Of a stretch of 24,210 bases of DNA, positions 8,050 through 15,393 are shown piece after piece; position 1 is the stretch's first letter, and the number at the start of each line of letters is the position of its first letter. A program made the position numbers and the translations under genes. The DNA lies in NCBI GenBank assembly GCA_019594235.1, contig JAFDTG010000007.1:1-24210 (forward strand), in the 5' to 3' direction. The notes under the pieces were generated by a model, which was given only the letters and a program-made list of their open reading frames with translations, did not search any database and was not told the DNA's origin. The stretch comes from Candidatus Saliniplasma halalkaliphilum. GTDB taxonomy: Archaea > Thermoplasmatota > Thermoplasmata > Halarchaeoplasmatales > Halarchaeoplasmataceae.

Positions 8050-8703
8050 TCAATCGATATCGTATCTTATCTGGTTCTCGGTAACAAACTCACCTAGTTT
8101 CTTAAATGCATTCTCAACGTTCTTACCTGTTTTAGCACTAGTGAAATAGTAAGCGGATTGTTTTTTATACTTCTTTTTGAAACTTTTAAACCAATCTTTG
8201 ACTTCCTCTGAAGAAACAGGGACAAATCTAGATTCTTGACTGTATACACTTTTGTAGTAATGTTCGTCGATCATGTAATCATGGAATTCTTTTTTAGTTT
8301 TTTTAGTCAATTTGACCCCCTTCTTTTTCTGAAAATCTATCATTATATCCCTTTTATTACCAGCAAAAACGATAGGTACCCTTCCTATAACATCGTATAG
8401 ATCATCAACCCACTGTGGAAGATTATCGAAAGTCTTCTTCCTAGCTAGATCAAAAACAACTAATGCTCCTTCCGCTCCGATATAATTGGAAGAATGTTTT
8501 CCAGGTGACATAGATTTCTGCCCATAGAGGTCCCAAATAGACATATCGATTTCAAATTCGTCGATAGTTTTATGTTTGAGATTAACTCCGATCGTCGCGA
8601 TGTAATCTTCGTCGAACTCGTTCTCAACGTATCTTCGTACAAGAGAGGTTTTACCAACGGCTCCGTCGCCGAGTACTAGTATTTTAGCGGTATAATTACC
8701 CAT
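8050..8703 (-). CDS. Ras/Rab-like small GTPase with a Lys-rich insert
   Basis: Cytosolic Ras-superfamily GTPase, 217 aa. G1 is GDGAVGKTS (12-20), the G2 Thr is in ATIGVN (T37), G3 is WDLYGQ (57-62; the Ras-type catalytic Gln is Q62), G4 is NKRD (116-119) and G5 is TSAKTG (188-193). G4 and G5 are separated by 68 residues against about 25-30 in Rab proteins. The extra stretch is basic and aromatic (KKKGVKLTKKTKKEF ... WFKSFKKKYKK). There is no C-terminal Cys, so no prenylation site. I start at the ATG at 8703 rather than the TTG at 8709, because GGGCTGAT upstream spaces better and MGNYTAKILVLG is family-like. It lies between lysS and the receiver-PAS gene on the same strand, 50 and 61 bp away. 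The cellular role cannot be told from sequence; signalling or MglA-like polarity roles are possibilities only. Confidence 0.9.
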   Translation of the reverse strand: MGNYTAKILVLGDGAVGKTSLVRRYVENEFDEDYIATIGVNLKHKTIDEFEIDMSIWDLYGQKSMSPGKHSSNYIGAEGALVVFDLARKKTFDNLPQWVDDLYDVIGRVPIVFAGNKRDIMIDFQKKKGVKLTKKTKKEFHDYMIDEHYYKSVYSQESRFVPVSSEEVKDWFKSFKKKYKKQSAYYFTSAKTGKNVENAFKKLGEFVTENQIRYDID

Positions 8704-8740
8704 CTTCAATCAGCCCTTTTAGTAACCATATATGTTTGAC

Positions 8741-8752
8741 TATATATATATA
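8741..8752 (-). promoter_or_regulatory. TATA-rich promoter candidate for the GTPase gene
   Basis: An alternating TA tract lies beside the lysS stop codon, 38-49 bp before the GTPase ATG. A second TATA-like CATATATGG at about 8726-8734 is 26 bp before the ATG. Either could serve, so the start of transcription is uncertain. Confidence 0.35.
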
Positions 8753-8753
8753 A

Positions 8754-10262
8754 TTAAACCTTGATCGCATCTTCCAATCTTTCTTTGACGAAATCTTTCT
8801 CTAACTGTGAGAGGAATCGCCCTAACCTCGGACCTTTATTTTGCCCTAAAAGGATCTTGTAGAAAACTCTGAAAGCTTTCCCTTTGTTTAGATTCACAGC
8901 ATCAGCATTCTCATGCACCAACTGATGTAGCTGTTCAGAAGTCCACTTTCCATCATCTATAGAATCTCTGTACTCTTTCAAGAATTCTATCTCTTTGTCG
9001 GACAGATCCACATCTGGTAATTCCTCTTTGATAGAGAATTTGACCATATCCGGCGCGAAATTTTCTAACCAGTACTCAACGCTCTTTGCTCTTTGTTTCA
9101 TCCGCTCGAAATACGCTTCACCTTGTGACCCGACCTGTTCTCCTTCAGTGACTACTTTCCACATCTTTTCGTAGTCGTCGTATATTTGAACAAGGTTGAC
9201 TAGATGTCTATAGGGTATCCTGAGCGGTTTCCTTTTTGGAACTTCGTCGATCTGGGACAATTCATAGATCTTCTTCATATCCTTGTCCTGACCTTCGAAA
9301 TACTCCTCTTCGTACTTGTCGTATTCATCTACCATATCCAGCAATCCAAATCCAGGATCAAAATCGATGTGAGTATTCGGTTTCGGACGCATTATCAAAA
9401 ATCGGGCAACCTCTGGAGAAACCATGTTTAGAAGGTCTTCAGTTTTTACTACCACTCCAGACGATGAAGACATAGGTCCTTCACCTTTAAGTTGAATCCA
9501 TTCGTAAATCACTGGATGTGGAGGTTCTCGATCAAATATCTTTTTGATAATTTCCTTTCCAGTATCCCATGATCCACCTGAAGCCGCATGGTCTTTTCCG
9601 AATGGCTCACAATCTATACTCAATATCCACCATCTCGCGGCCCAGTCGCATCTCCACGGGAGTTTACCATCATCTGTTCTGATATCTGCTTTTCCCTGGT
9701 ACCCGCACTCACAGGTATATAATACGTACGGATCTTCGAATCCATTCACAACAGAATTACCCAACTTACCACACTCTGAGCAGATGGGATTATAAGGGAA
9801 CCAATCATCTTTTAGTTCTCTTCCTGTCTTAGAACTAATTATCTCTGCAACTTCATCTTTCTTTTTGATCACTATACGTGTAGCTTTTGCATACTCCCCT
9901 TCAGCATACATCTCATGGGCATAGATCAAATTCAGGTCGACTCCCATCTTTTCTAGAGATTCTAAAAAAGGCTCCATAAAATGTTCAGCATAATTATCAT
10001 GTTCTCCACATATACAGGGAACTTCACTGAGAGGCCTGCCTATATATTCATTGTAAGAATCATCTAAAAATGGGTAGAGTTTCCTCAGAGGGTCTATAGA
10101 GTCTACTATCAAAATCAATTCTCCATCAGCTTCTCTAGCTATAGCCTCCCCGGTGAGTAACTCTCTGATATGCCCTAAATGTATCGGCCCTGAAGGTGCT
10201 TCGCCTGTTGCGATCAAAGGGTCTTCTCCCAATTCGTTTGCTTCGACTTCTGCCCAGTGCAT
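8754..10262 (-). CDS. lysS: Class I lysyl-tRNA synthetase
   Basis: Charges tRNA-Lys with lysine. It is the class I (Rossmann-fold) form typical of many euryarchaea, unrelated to the class II enzyme. The HIGH-type motif is SGPIHLGH (24-31). The KMSKS equivalent is GEGPMSSSSG (about 261-270). Zinc-type cysteine pairs occur at CICGEH, CSECGKLG and CECGYQG. At 502 aa it is close to family length, and MHWAEV is a family-like start. Exact GTGATC lies just before the ATG and matches the end of the archaeal SD. gfcR ends only 12 bp upstream, so the two genes form one transcript in which lysS is second. Confidence 0.96.
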   Translation of the reverse strand: MHWAEVEANELGEDPLIATGEAPSGPIHLGHIRELLTGEAIAREADGELILIVDSIDPLRKLYPFLDDSYNEYIGRPLSEVPCICGEHDNYAEHFMEPFLESLEKMGVDLNLIYAHEMYAEGEYAKATRIVIKKKDEVAEIISSKTGRELKDDWFPYNPICSECGKLGNSVVNGFEDPYVLYTCECGYQGKADIRTDDGKLPWRCDWAARWWILSIDCEPFGKDHAASGGSWDTGKEIIKKIFDREPPHPVIYEWIQLKGEGPMSSSSGVVVKTEDLLNMVSPEVARFLIMRPKPNTHIDFDPGFGLLDMVDEYDKYEEEYFEGQDKDMKKIYELSQIDEVPKRKPLRIPYRHLVNLVQIYDDYEKMWKVVTEGEQVGSQGEAYFERMKQRAKSVEYWLENFAPDMVKFSIKEELPDVDLSDKEIEFLKEYRDSIDDGKWTSEQLHQLVHENADAVNLNKGKAFRVFYKILLGQNKGPRLGRFLSQLEKDFVKERLEDAIKV

Positions 10263-10274
10263 TCGATCACTTGT

Positions 10275-10877
10275 TTACTTTCCTATAATTTTTGCACGGA
10301 TGAGTGCTCTTAATGGAACACCGACGATCTCATCGTGGCTATCTTTATTGACAGTTACCATAGATAGAACTGGTTCTGCCCCCTCGTTCTCCAAGAAAGT
10401 GATAGTTCCCTCCATGGTTTCACCGGTACTCACTACATCGTCGACTATGACGACTTTCTTACCCTTAACTCCAGCATAATTTGAACTCAATGCACCTCCG
10501 CCGCGTCTTCTATCTCCACCTGGAGGTCTATAGATGGCCAACTCTTTATTCAACTCTTCAGAGATCAAAGTCGCCAGGGGTATACCGTTTATGGCGATCC
10601 CTACTACGGTATCAAAATCTTCTTCCATCAATTCCATCTCTTCTAAGATAACATCAGAGAACATGGTGGCGAGAAGACCTATCCTTCCACCAAAAACACC
10701 AATTGACCTCCAACCTATCTTTACGTCGGTAGGGGGAGTCTCCTCTCTAACATTCTTAGTCAAAAGCCAGGTAATAGTATCTACTGATAAATTTAGTTCG
10801 GTAGCTATTTCCTTTTCTTTTAGGCCATTCCTTTTATATTCCATGGCTTCCTCTACAAGGGACTCGATTCCTTTCAT
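10275..10877 (-). CDS. gfcR: GfcR-type transcriptional regulator (HTH plus orotate-phosphoribosyltransferase-like fold)
   Basis: Archaeal 'orotate phosphoribosyltransferase-like' regulator. In haloarchaea the family member GfcR controls genes of sugar metabolism. The N-terminal helix-turn-helix (about 1-45) reads KRNGLKEKEIATELNLSVDT. A type I phosphoribosyltransferase fold (about 55-200) follows, with the PRPP loop VVIVDDVVSTGET at about 148-160. At 200 aa it matches the family, and the HTH separates it from true PyrE. GTGATT precedes the ATG at a short distance. It heads a transcript with lysS 12 bp downstream. A role in binding DNA in response to PRPP or a nucleotide is inferred from the fold; targets here are unknown. 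Confidence 0.92.
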   Translation of the reverse strand: MKGIESLVEEAMEYKRNGLKEKEIATELNLSVDTITWLLTKNVREETPPTDVKIGWRSIGVFGGRIGLLATMFSDVILEEMELMEEDFDTVVGIAINGIPLATLISEELNKELAIYRPPGGDRRRGGGALSSNYAGVKGKKVVIVDDVVSTGETMEGTITFLENEGAEPVLSMVTVNKDSHDEIVGVPLRALIRAKIIGK

Positions 10878-10910
10878 AACAAATCACTTTGATTCTGTAA
10901 TCCCTGATGC

Positions 10911-10920
10911 TATTTATAAT
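10911..10920 (-). promoter_or_regulatory. TATA box for gfcR-lysS
   Basis: ATTATAAATA on the minus strand is centred about 38 bp before the gfcR ATG. This leaves a leader of about 11-12 nt that just includes the GTGATT ribosome site. Confidence 0.45.
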
Positions 10921-10953
10921 ATTATGGTTTGTAAAGGTGTATAATAACAAAAA

Positions 10954-10961
10954 TTTTAATA
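10954..10961 (+). promoter_or_regulatory. TATA box for the small membrane protein
   Basis: TTTTAATA is centred 27 bp before the ATG at 10985. No Shine-Dalgarno sequence intervenes, so a leaderless transcript is likely. A second A/T-rich string, CTTTATAT, lies closer but would place transcription start inside the gene. Confidence 0.35.
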
Positions 10962-10984
10962 GACCTTTATATCTGTATACTCGT

Positions 10985-11233
10985 ATGACGCCATGTGGTT
11001 GTTTCTTTTGGTTGGTGATAGTTCTCCTTATCATAGCCGGTATCAGTTACATCCTTGGTGCAGATAAGCTGGGAGATTTTGCCATCGACGTTATACGCTT
11101 GGTGTTCATACTGGTATTAGTGATTATTCTGATAGGTTTGATCCTCATATTGATGGGTAGGTTGAATTGGAGAGAAATATTCAGAGGTCTGAACGTATTT
11201 TATAATCTGATTCGATATACAGCACCTTTTTAA
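10985..11233 (+). CDS. Small two-helix membrane protein, unknown function
   Basis: An 82-residue protein with a Cys-containing N-terminus (MTPCGCFFW), a first hydrophobic helix to about residue 25 (WLVIVLLIIAGISYIL), a short polar turn (GADKLGDFAID), a long second helix (about 36-58, LVFILVLVIILIGLILIL) and a basic/aromatic tail. An in-frame ATG at 10907 would add 26 mostly polar residues but would start upstream of the likely promoter, so I reject it. Support comes from the sharp hydrophobic pattern, the well-placed TATA box and the fit between gfcR and ugd. No homologue is recognised, and the length leaves real doubt. Confidence 0.55.
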   Translation: MTPCGCFFWLVIVLLIIAGISYILGADKLGDFAIDVIRLVFILVLVIILIGLILILMGRLNWREIFRGLNVFYNLIRYTAPF

Positions 11234-11275
11234 ACTAATCAAAAGAATTATGAAAGGGTAGTATATTCCGGAGAT

Positions 11276-12577
11276 ATGAAAATCAGTATCATAGGGACGG
11301 GATATGTAGGTTTGGTAAGTGGTGTCGGATTTGCCAGTAAAGGACACGATGTTACCTGCATCGATATCGTAGAAGAGAAAGTCGATAAAATCAACCGTGG
11401 TGAACCACCTATCTACGAAGAGGGATTAGAAGAACTTCTTAAAGACGTTGTTTCAAATGATAGGTTAAGAGCCACTAAAGATACCGAAGAAGCGATCAAG
11501 GAAACTGAACTAACTTTCATATGCGTTGGTACTCCATCGAAACAAGACGGAAGTGTGGATCTCTCTAGTGTCGAAAAAGCAGTTCAAGATATGGTTCAAC
11601 CTTTAAAGGAAAAAGATGAGTACCATGTATTTTGCGTTAAAAGTACAGTGGTCCCCGGTACCACGGAAGAAAAGGTATTACCGATTTTAGATAGATCTGG
11701 AAAGAAAGTAGGTGAAGATTTCGGTCTCGGTATGAATCCTGAATTCTTAAGAGAGGGTATCGCTTTAGAGGATTTCCTAAATCCGGATAGGATCGTTTTG
11801 GGAGGATGGGATGAAAAAACATTAGAAATTTTATCAAAAGCGTATGAAAAATTCGAAGTTCCCAAACTCAAAACTGATATCAAAACTGCAGAGATGATAA
11901 AGTACACATCCAACGCTCTTTTGGCTACGAAGATATCATTCGCCAATGAGATATCTCGTATCTGTGAAAGTATAGGTATCGATGTTTATGAAGTGATGGA
12001 CGGAGTGGGTTTGGATGATAGGCTCAAAAGGGATTTTCTCAACGCTGGAGCGGGATTCGGAGGAAGTTGTTTTCCAAAAGACGTCAAAGCCTTGGTCAAT
12101 TATGCTAAAGAAAAAGACCAAGAAACTAAGTTGCTTAATTCCGTTCTTTCGATAAATGAAGAACAGCCTGTTCACATCATAAACCGGCTAGAATATGTTT
12201 CCGAAGGTGTGAAAGGGAAAAAGATCGCTTTTTTAGGACTAGCTTTCAAGGGTGGAACTGATGATGTACGAGAAACCCGTGCATTTCCCATGATAACAAG
12301 ACTTCTAGAACTCGGAGCAGATGTGATCGCGTACGACCCAGAGGCCTCAGAAAACTTCAACGAACTTTTACCTGGTAAGGTCCAATACGCCAATAGTAGA
12401 GAAGATGCTCTAGAAGACGCAGACATATGTATAATCCAGAACGACTGGGACGAATTCAAGAATCTCACGCCCAAGGATTTCGGCCACATGAAGGGTAATA
12501 TCATAGTCGATGCTAGAAGAGTATTGAATAGAGAAGAATTTACAGATGATTTCATCTACATAGGTGTGGGGATGTGA
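11276..12577 (+). CDS. ugd: UDP-glucose 6-dehydrogenase
   Basis: NAD-dependent oxidation of UDP-glucose to UDP-glucuronate, a precursor for surface polysaccharides and archaeal protein N-glycans. The N-terminal Rossmann motif is GTGYVG (7-12). CVGTPS and PEFLREG are the cofactor and substrate loops of this family. EMIKYTSNALLATKISFANE forms the central helix. The catalytic cysteine is C265 in FGGSCFPKD, the form typical of UDP-glucose dehydrogenase; WecC-type ManNAc dehydrogenases read GGHC. The C-terminal nucleotide-binding domain has AFLGLAFKGGTDDVRE. Length 433 aa is normal. GGAG lies very close to the ATG. It is flanked by the small membrane gene and by ABCE1, which has its own apparent promoter. 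A related sugar substrate cannot be excluded. Confidence 0.93.
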   Translation: MKISIIGTGYVGLVSGVGFASKGHDVTCIDIVEEKVDKINRGEPPIYEEGLEELLKDVVSNDRLRATKDTEEAIKETELTFICVGTPSKQDGSVDLSSVEKAVQDMVQPLKEKDEYHVFCVKSTVVPGTTEEKVLPILDRSGKKVGEDFGLGMNPEFLREGIALEDFLNPDRIVLGGWDEKTLEILSKAYEKFEVPKLKTDIKTAEMIKYTSNALLATKISFANEISRICESIGIDVYEVMDGVGLDDRLKRDFLNAGAGFGGSCFPKDVKALVNYAKEKDQETKLLNSVLSINEEQPVHIINRLEYVSEGVKGKKIAFLGLAFKGGTDDVRETRAFPMITRLLELGADVIAYDPEASENFNELLPGKVQYANSREDALEDADICIIQNDWDEFKNLTPKDFGHMKGNIIVDARRVLNREEFTDDFIYIGVGM

Positions 12578-12596
12578 CATTTTCATTCACTAAAGC

Positions 12597-12604
12597 TAAA
12601 ATAC
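12597..12604 (+). promoter_or_regulatory. TATA box for ABCE1
   Basis: TAAAATAC is centred 27 bp before the ABCE1 ATG in the 49-bp gap after ugd. There is no Shine-Dalgarno sequence before the ATG, which suggests leaderless translation. Confidence 0.45.
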
Positions 12605-12626
12605 CACCGACCATAATGCCTTACCG

Positions 12627-14387
12627 ATGCGAATAGCTGTCGTCTTAGAGGATAAATGCAGGTCGGACAGGTGTGGTTACGAATGTATACAGTACTGTCC
12701 TAGAGTGAGAACCGGTGATGAAACAATAGTCAAAACCGAAGATGGTATCAGGATATCGGAAGAACTCTGTGCTGGATGTGGTATCTGCGTAGATAAGTGT
12801 CCCTTCGATGCCATCAAAATAATCAACCTCCCGGAGGAACTCGATGAAGACAAGGTCCACCAGTTCGGTGAGAACTCCTTCCGTTTATATCGACTCCCAG
12901 TCCCCCAAAAGGGTATGGTCATTGGTCTTTTAGGTGGGAACGGTATCGGAAAGACAACCGCCATAAGGATACTCTCCGGAGAGATCATACCGAACATGGG
13001 TAGGTACGAGGAAGAACCATCCTGGGATACAGTTTTTGATAGATATTCTGGTACTGGACTTGGAGATTATTTTCAATCGTTATCCGAAGAGGGAATAAAG
13101 ACTTCCCTTAAACCTCAGTATGTTGATAAGATCCCAGCCCATTACTCTGGCAAGGTGGAGTATCTACTTAGTGCCGTTGGAGACGACTACCTGCACTGGG
13201 TCGAACTCTTAGACATTAAGAACACTTTGGATTCGACCCTTGACAAGTTGTCCGGTGGTGAGCTCCAAAGAGTTGCTATCGCGGCGGCTTCGACTAAAGA
13301 GGCCGACGTCTACTTCTACGACGAACCGTCTTCATACCTGGATATGAAACAGCGTTTGAGCGTAGCTAAGGTCATCCGTGAAAAAAGTAAGGATAATCAA
13401 GTTGTGGTTATAGAACACGACTTAGCAGTGCTTGATTTTCTAGCCGATAACGTTCACATACTATACGGTGACAAGGGAGCTTACGGTGTAGTGGCCCAGC
13501 CCAGAGGTGTTAGAAAAGCCATCAACACCTACCTGAAAGGTTTCTTGGACGAGGAAAATGTTAGATTTAGAAACAATGCTATCACCTTCGAAGATCACAT
13601 CCCTGCCGGTCAATGGCATTCGACGCCTTTGATAACATACAATAGACTTGTAAAGAGATGGGACAGTTTCGAACTTGAGACAGAACCTGGAGAGATCCCA
13701 GAAGGTGAAGTGATAGGTATTGTAGGACCCAACGCCACGGGTAAAACCACCTTCGTGAAGATGTTAGCAGACGTGATAAAACCCACGGAAGGAGAGATAG
13801 AGAAAAATATCACCGTCAGCTACAAACCACAGTACATCAAACCGAACTTCGAAGGAAGGGTCATCGACTTATATCATACTGAGATTAGTGATAATTTCAA
13901 CAAGAGTGTTTTCAAGTCCCAAGTTGTAGCACCGTTAGATCTGGAAGATCTTTACGAAAGACAGTTAACTAATCTCAGCGGCGGTGAACTTCAAAGGGTG
14001 GTCATAGGACTGTGCCTCGGTAGGGATGCTGACCTGTACCTTATCGATGAACCGAGTGCTTACTTAGACTCGAGTCGAAGGATGGACGCTGCTAAAACGA
14101 TCAGACGTTATATGGAAAAGTCAAGCAAGGCCGGGATGATAGTCGATCACGACGTGTATTTTATCGACTACGTTTCAGATCTAATTATGAACTTCTCCGG
14201 CGAACCTGGAGTTCACGGAAAAGGGGAAGGTCCGTACAACATGCGTGAAGGTATGAACAATTTCTTAAGAGACATTGAGATCACTTTTAGAAGAGACCCT
14301 GACACTAACAGACCTAGAGTTAACAAACTAGATTCAAGATTGGATCGGAAACAGAAATCTCAGGATGAGTACTACTATACGGGCTGA
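12627..14387 (+). CDS. rli: Ribosome recycling factor ABCE1 (RNase L inhibitor homologue)
   Basis: Soluble twin-ATPase that splits ribosomes after termination and also acts in initiation. The N-terminal domain holds eight cysteines for two [4Fe-4S] clusters: C11, C16, C20, C24 and C48, C51, C54, C58. NBD1 has Walker A GGNGIGKTT, signature LSGGELQR and Walker B YFYDEPSSYLD. NBD2 has Walker A GPNATGKTT, signature LSGGELQR and Walker B LYLIDEPSAYLD. The hinge tail ends FRRDPDTNRPRVNKLDSRLD, as usual for the family. Length 586 aa is standard. The start MRIAVVLEDKC is the family start; an ATG at 12616 is out of frame. Its 3' end is 4 bp from the opposing scpA stop. Confidence 0.98.
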   Translation: MRIAVVLEDKCRSDRCGYECIQYCPRVRTGDETIVKTEDGIRISEELCAGCGICVDKCPFDAIKIINLPEELDEDKVHQFGENSFRLYRLPVPQKGMVIGLLGGNGIGKTTAIRILSGEIIPNMGRYEEEPSWDTVFDRYSGTGLGDYFQSLSEEGIKTSLKPQYVDKIPAHYSGKVEYLLSAVGDDYLHWVELLDIKNTLDSTLDKLSGGELQRVAIAAASTKEADVYFYDEPSSYLDMKQRLSVAKVIREKSKDNQVVVIEHDLAVLDFLADNVHILYGDKGAYGVVAQPRGVRKAINTYLKGFLDEENVRFRNNAITFEDHIPAGQWHSTPLITYNRLVKRWDSFELETEPGEIPEGEVIGIVGPNATGKTTFVKMLADVIKPTEGEIEKNITVSYKPQYIKPNFEGRVIDLYHTEISDNFNKSVFKSQVVAPLDLEDLYERQLTNLSGGELQRVVIGLCLGRDADLYLIDEPSAYLDSSRRMDAAKTIRRYMEKSSKAGMIVDHDVYFIDYVSDLIMNFSGEPGVHGKGEGPYNMREGMNNFLRDIEITFRRDPDTNRPRVNKLDSRLDRKQKSQDEYYYTG

Positions 14388-14391
14388 ATGA

Positions 14392-15390
14392 TCATATAGT
14401 GGCTAACTGTTCCAGAGTCATCCCTTCTTCGTCTTTTTCAGAGATATACTTCAGTAATCCCTCTTCTCTTTCTTCCTCTGGAACCAGATTTTCTATATTG
14501 ATAGGTCCATCTGGATAGGACTCCTGCTCCACTTTGATCTTCTTTTTGTTGTTTAGAAACAATACGGAAACCAGTGTTGTGACTAGATCCCCTAACCTAT
14601 TATCATGTATCATATCGAAAGTCAGTTCATCGGTTTGGTACCAGCATATTCTTTCCCAGGTCAAAGCTATGTCGTGATATATGTCCTCTTTGTGGGTTTT
14701 GGTGTCGTAATTTTCTTTAACCCTTGCTCTTTCCTCTTCTCTTTGTTGTTTGTTCTCTTTCCTAAGCCTCTCCATTTTTTCTCTGTACTTAGATTCTTTT
14801 CTGGCTTCCTCAAAGGCATCTACTAATTGGATCAGAGAGACCGGTTTCTTCTCTTCCCGTCTAACGGCCTTTTCTAAGATCGGGTCGTCATCCTGGAGAA
14901 CTTCCTGTTCGTAATCCAGGTCTTCAGGTTCATCGTACATCTCGTAATCGAAACATTCCCACTGTGAAATGAATTCATCTTGGACAAATTCTTCTTCCTC
15001 GCCGTTTTCAGCCGATAAAAGTGTTTCTTCACACTGCATCTTGAGGATAGACCATGCCATGTTGACCAGTTGACCGGCAACGATGAAGTCGATGGTTTCC
15101 TTGTTCTGAGCCTGTTCCAAGTACATGGTAGTGAAGGATACAAGGTCGATGTTCCATGGATCAAGATTCTCGTCTATAACCAGTTTAAAGATCGAAGCTA
15201 TGGCGTTTTCAAAAGGGTCGTTGGATATTTGGTATTCTCCATTCATGCCATCGACTATCTCTAGATACTCGTTGATCCTTTCACCGTTCCTATTTTCATC
15301 GATCAAAGATTTATGAAATATCAGGTGGTTAACTACGTCTTTTTTAACATCATCCTCTAGGTCCACCGGTTTTTTAACATCACATACCAT
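14392..15390 (-). CDS. scpA: Segregation and condensation protein A (kleisin)
   Basis: Kleisin subunit expected to bridge the SMC heads and close the condensin ring on the chromosome. The N-terminal SMC-neck-binding domain contains the hallmark DPWNIDLVSFTTMYLEQA (about residues 78-95). The middle (about 125-235) is strongly charged, first acidic and then a Lys/Glu/Arg coiled stretch (EKMERLRKENKQQREEERAR). A winged-helix-like C-terminus follows (LTFDMIHDNRLGDLVTTLVS). At 332 aa it is longer than the usual 230-260, through the charged linker. The start codon is preceded by GGAGGTGTGATTT, an excellent ribosome site, lying over the smc stop. It begins 3 bp after smc. No scpB gene is in the window. 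Confidence 0.93.
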   Translation of the reverse strand: MVCDVKKPVDLEDDVKKDVVNHLIFHKSLIDENRNGERINEYLEIVDGMNGEYQISNDPFENAIASIFKLVIDENLDPWNIDLVSFTTMYLEQAQNKETIDFIVAGQLVNMAWSILKMQCEETLLSAENGEEEEFVQDEFISQWECFDYEMYDEPEDLDYEQEVLQDDDPILEKAVRREEKKPVSLIQLVDAFEEARKESKYREKMERLRKENKQQREEERARVKENYDTKTHKEDIYHDIALTWERICWYQTDELTFDMIHDNRLGDLVTTLVSVLFLNNKKKIKVEQESYPDGPINIENLVPEEEREEGLLKYISEKDEEGMTLEQLATI

Positions 15391-15393
15391 AAA

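Noticed and set aside
8707..8709. TTG starts for the GTPase (8709) and L21e (20559)
   Set aside because: ATGs 6 bp downstream in both cases are better spaced from their SD-like sequences and give family-like starts.
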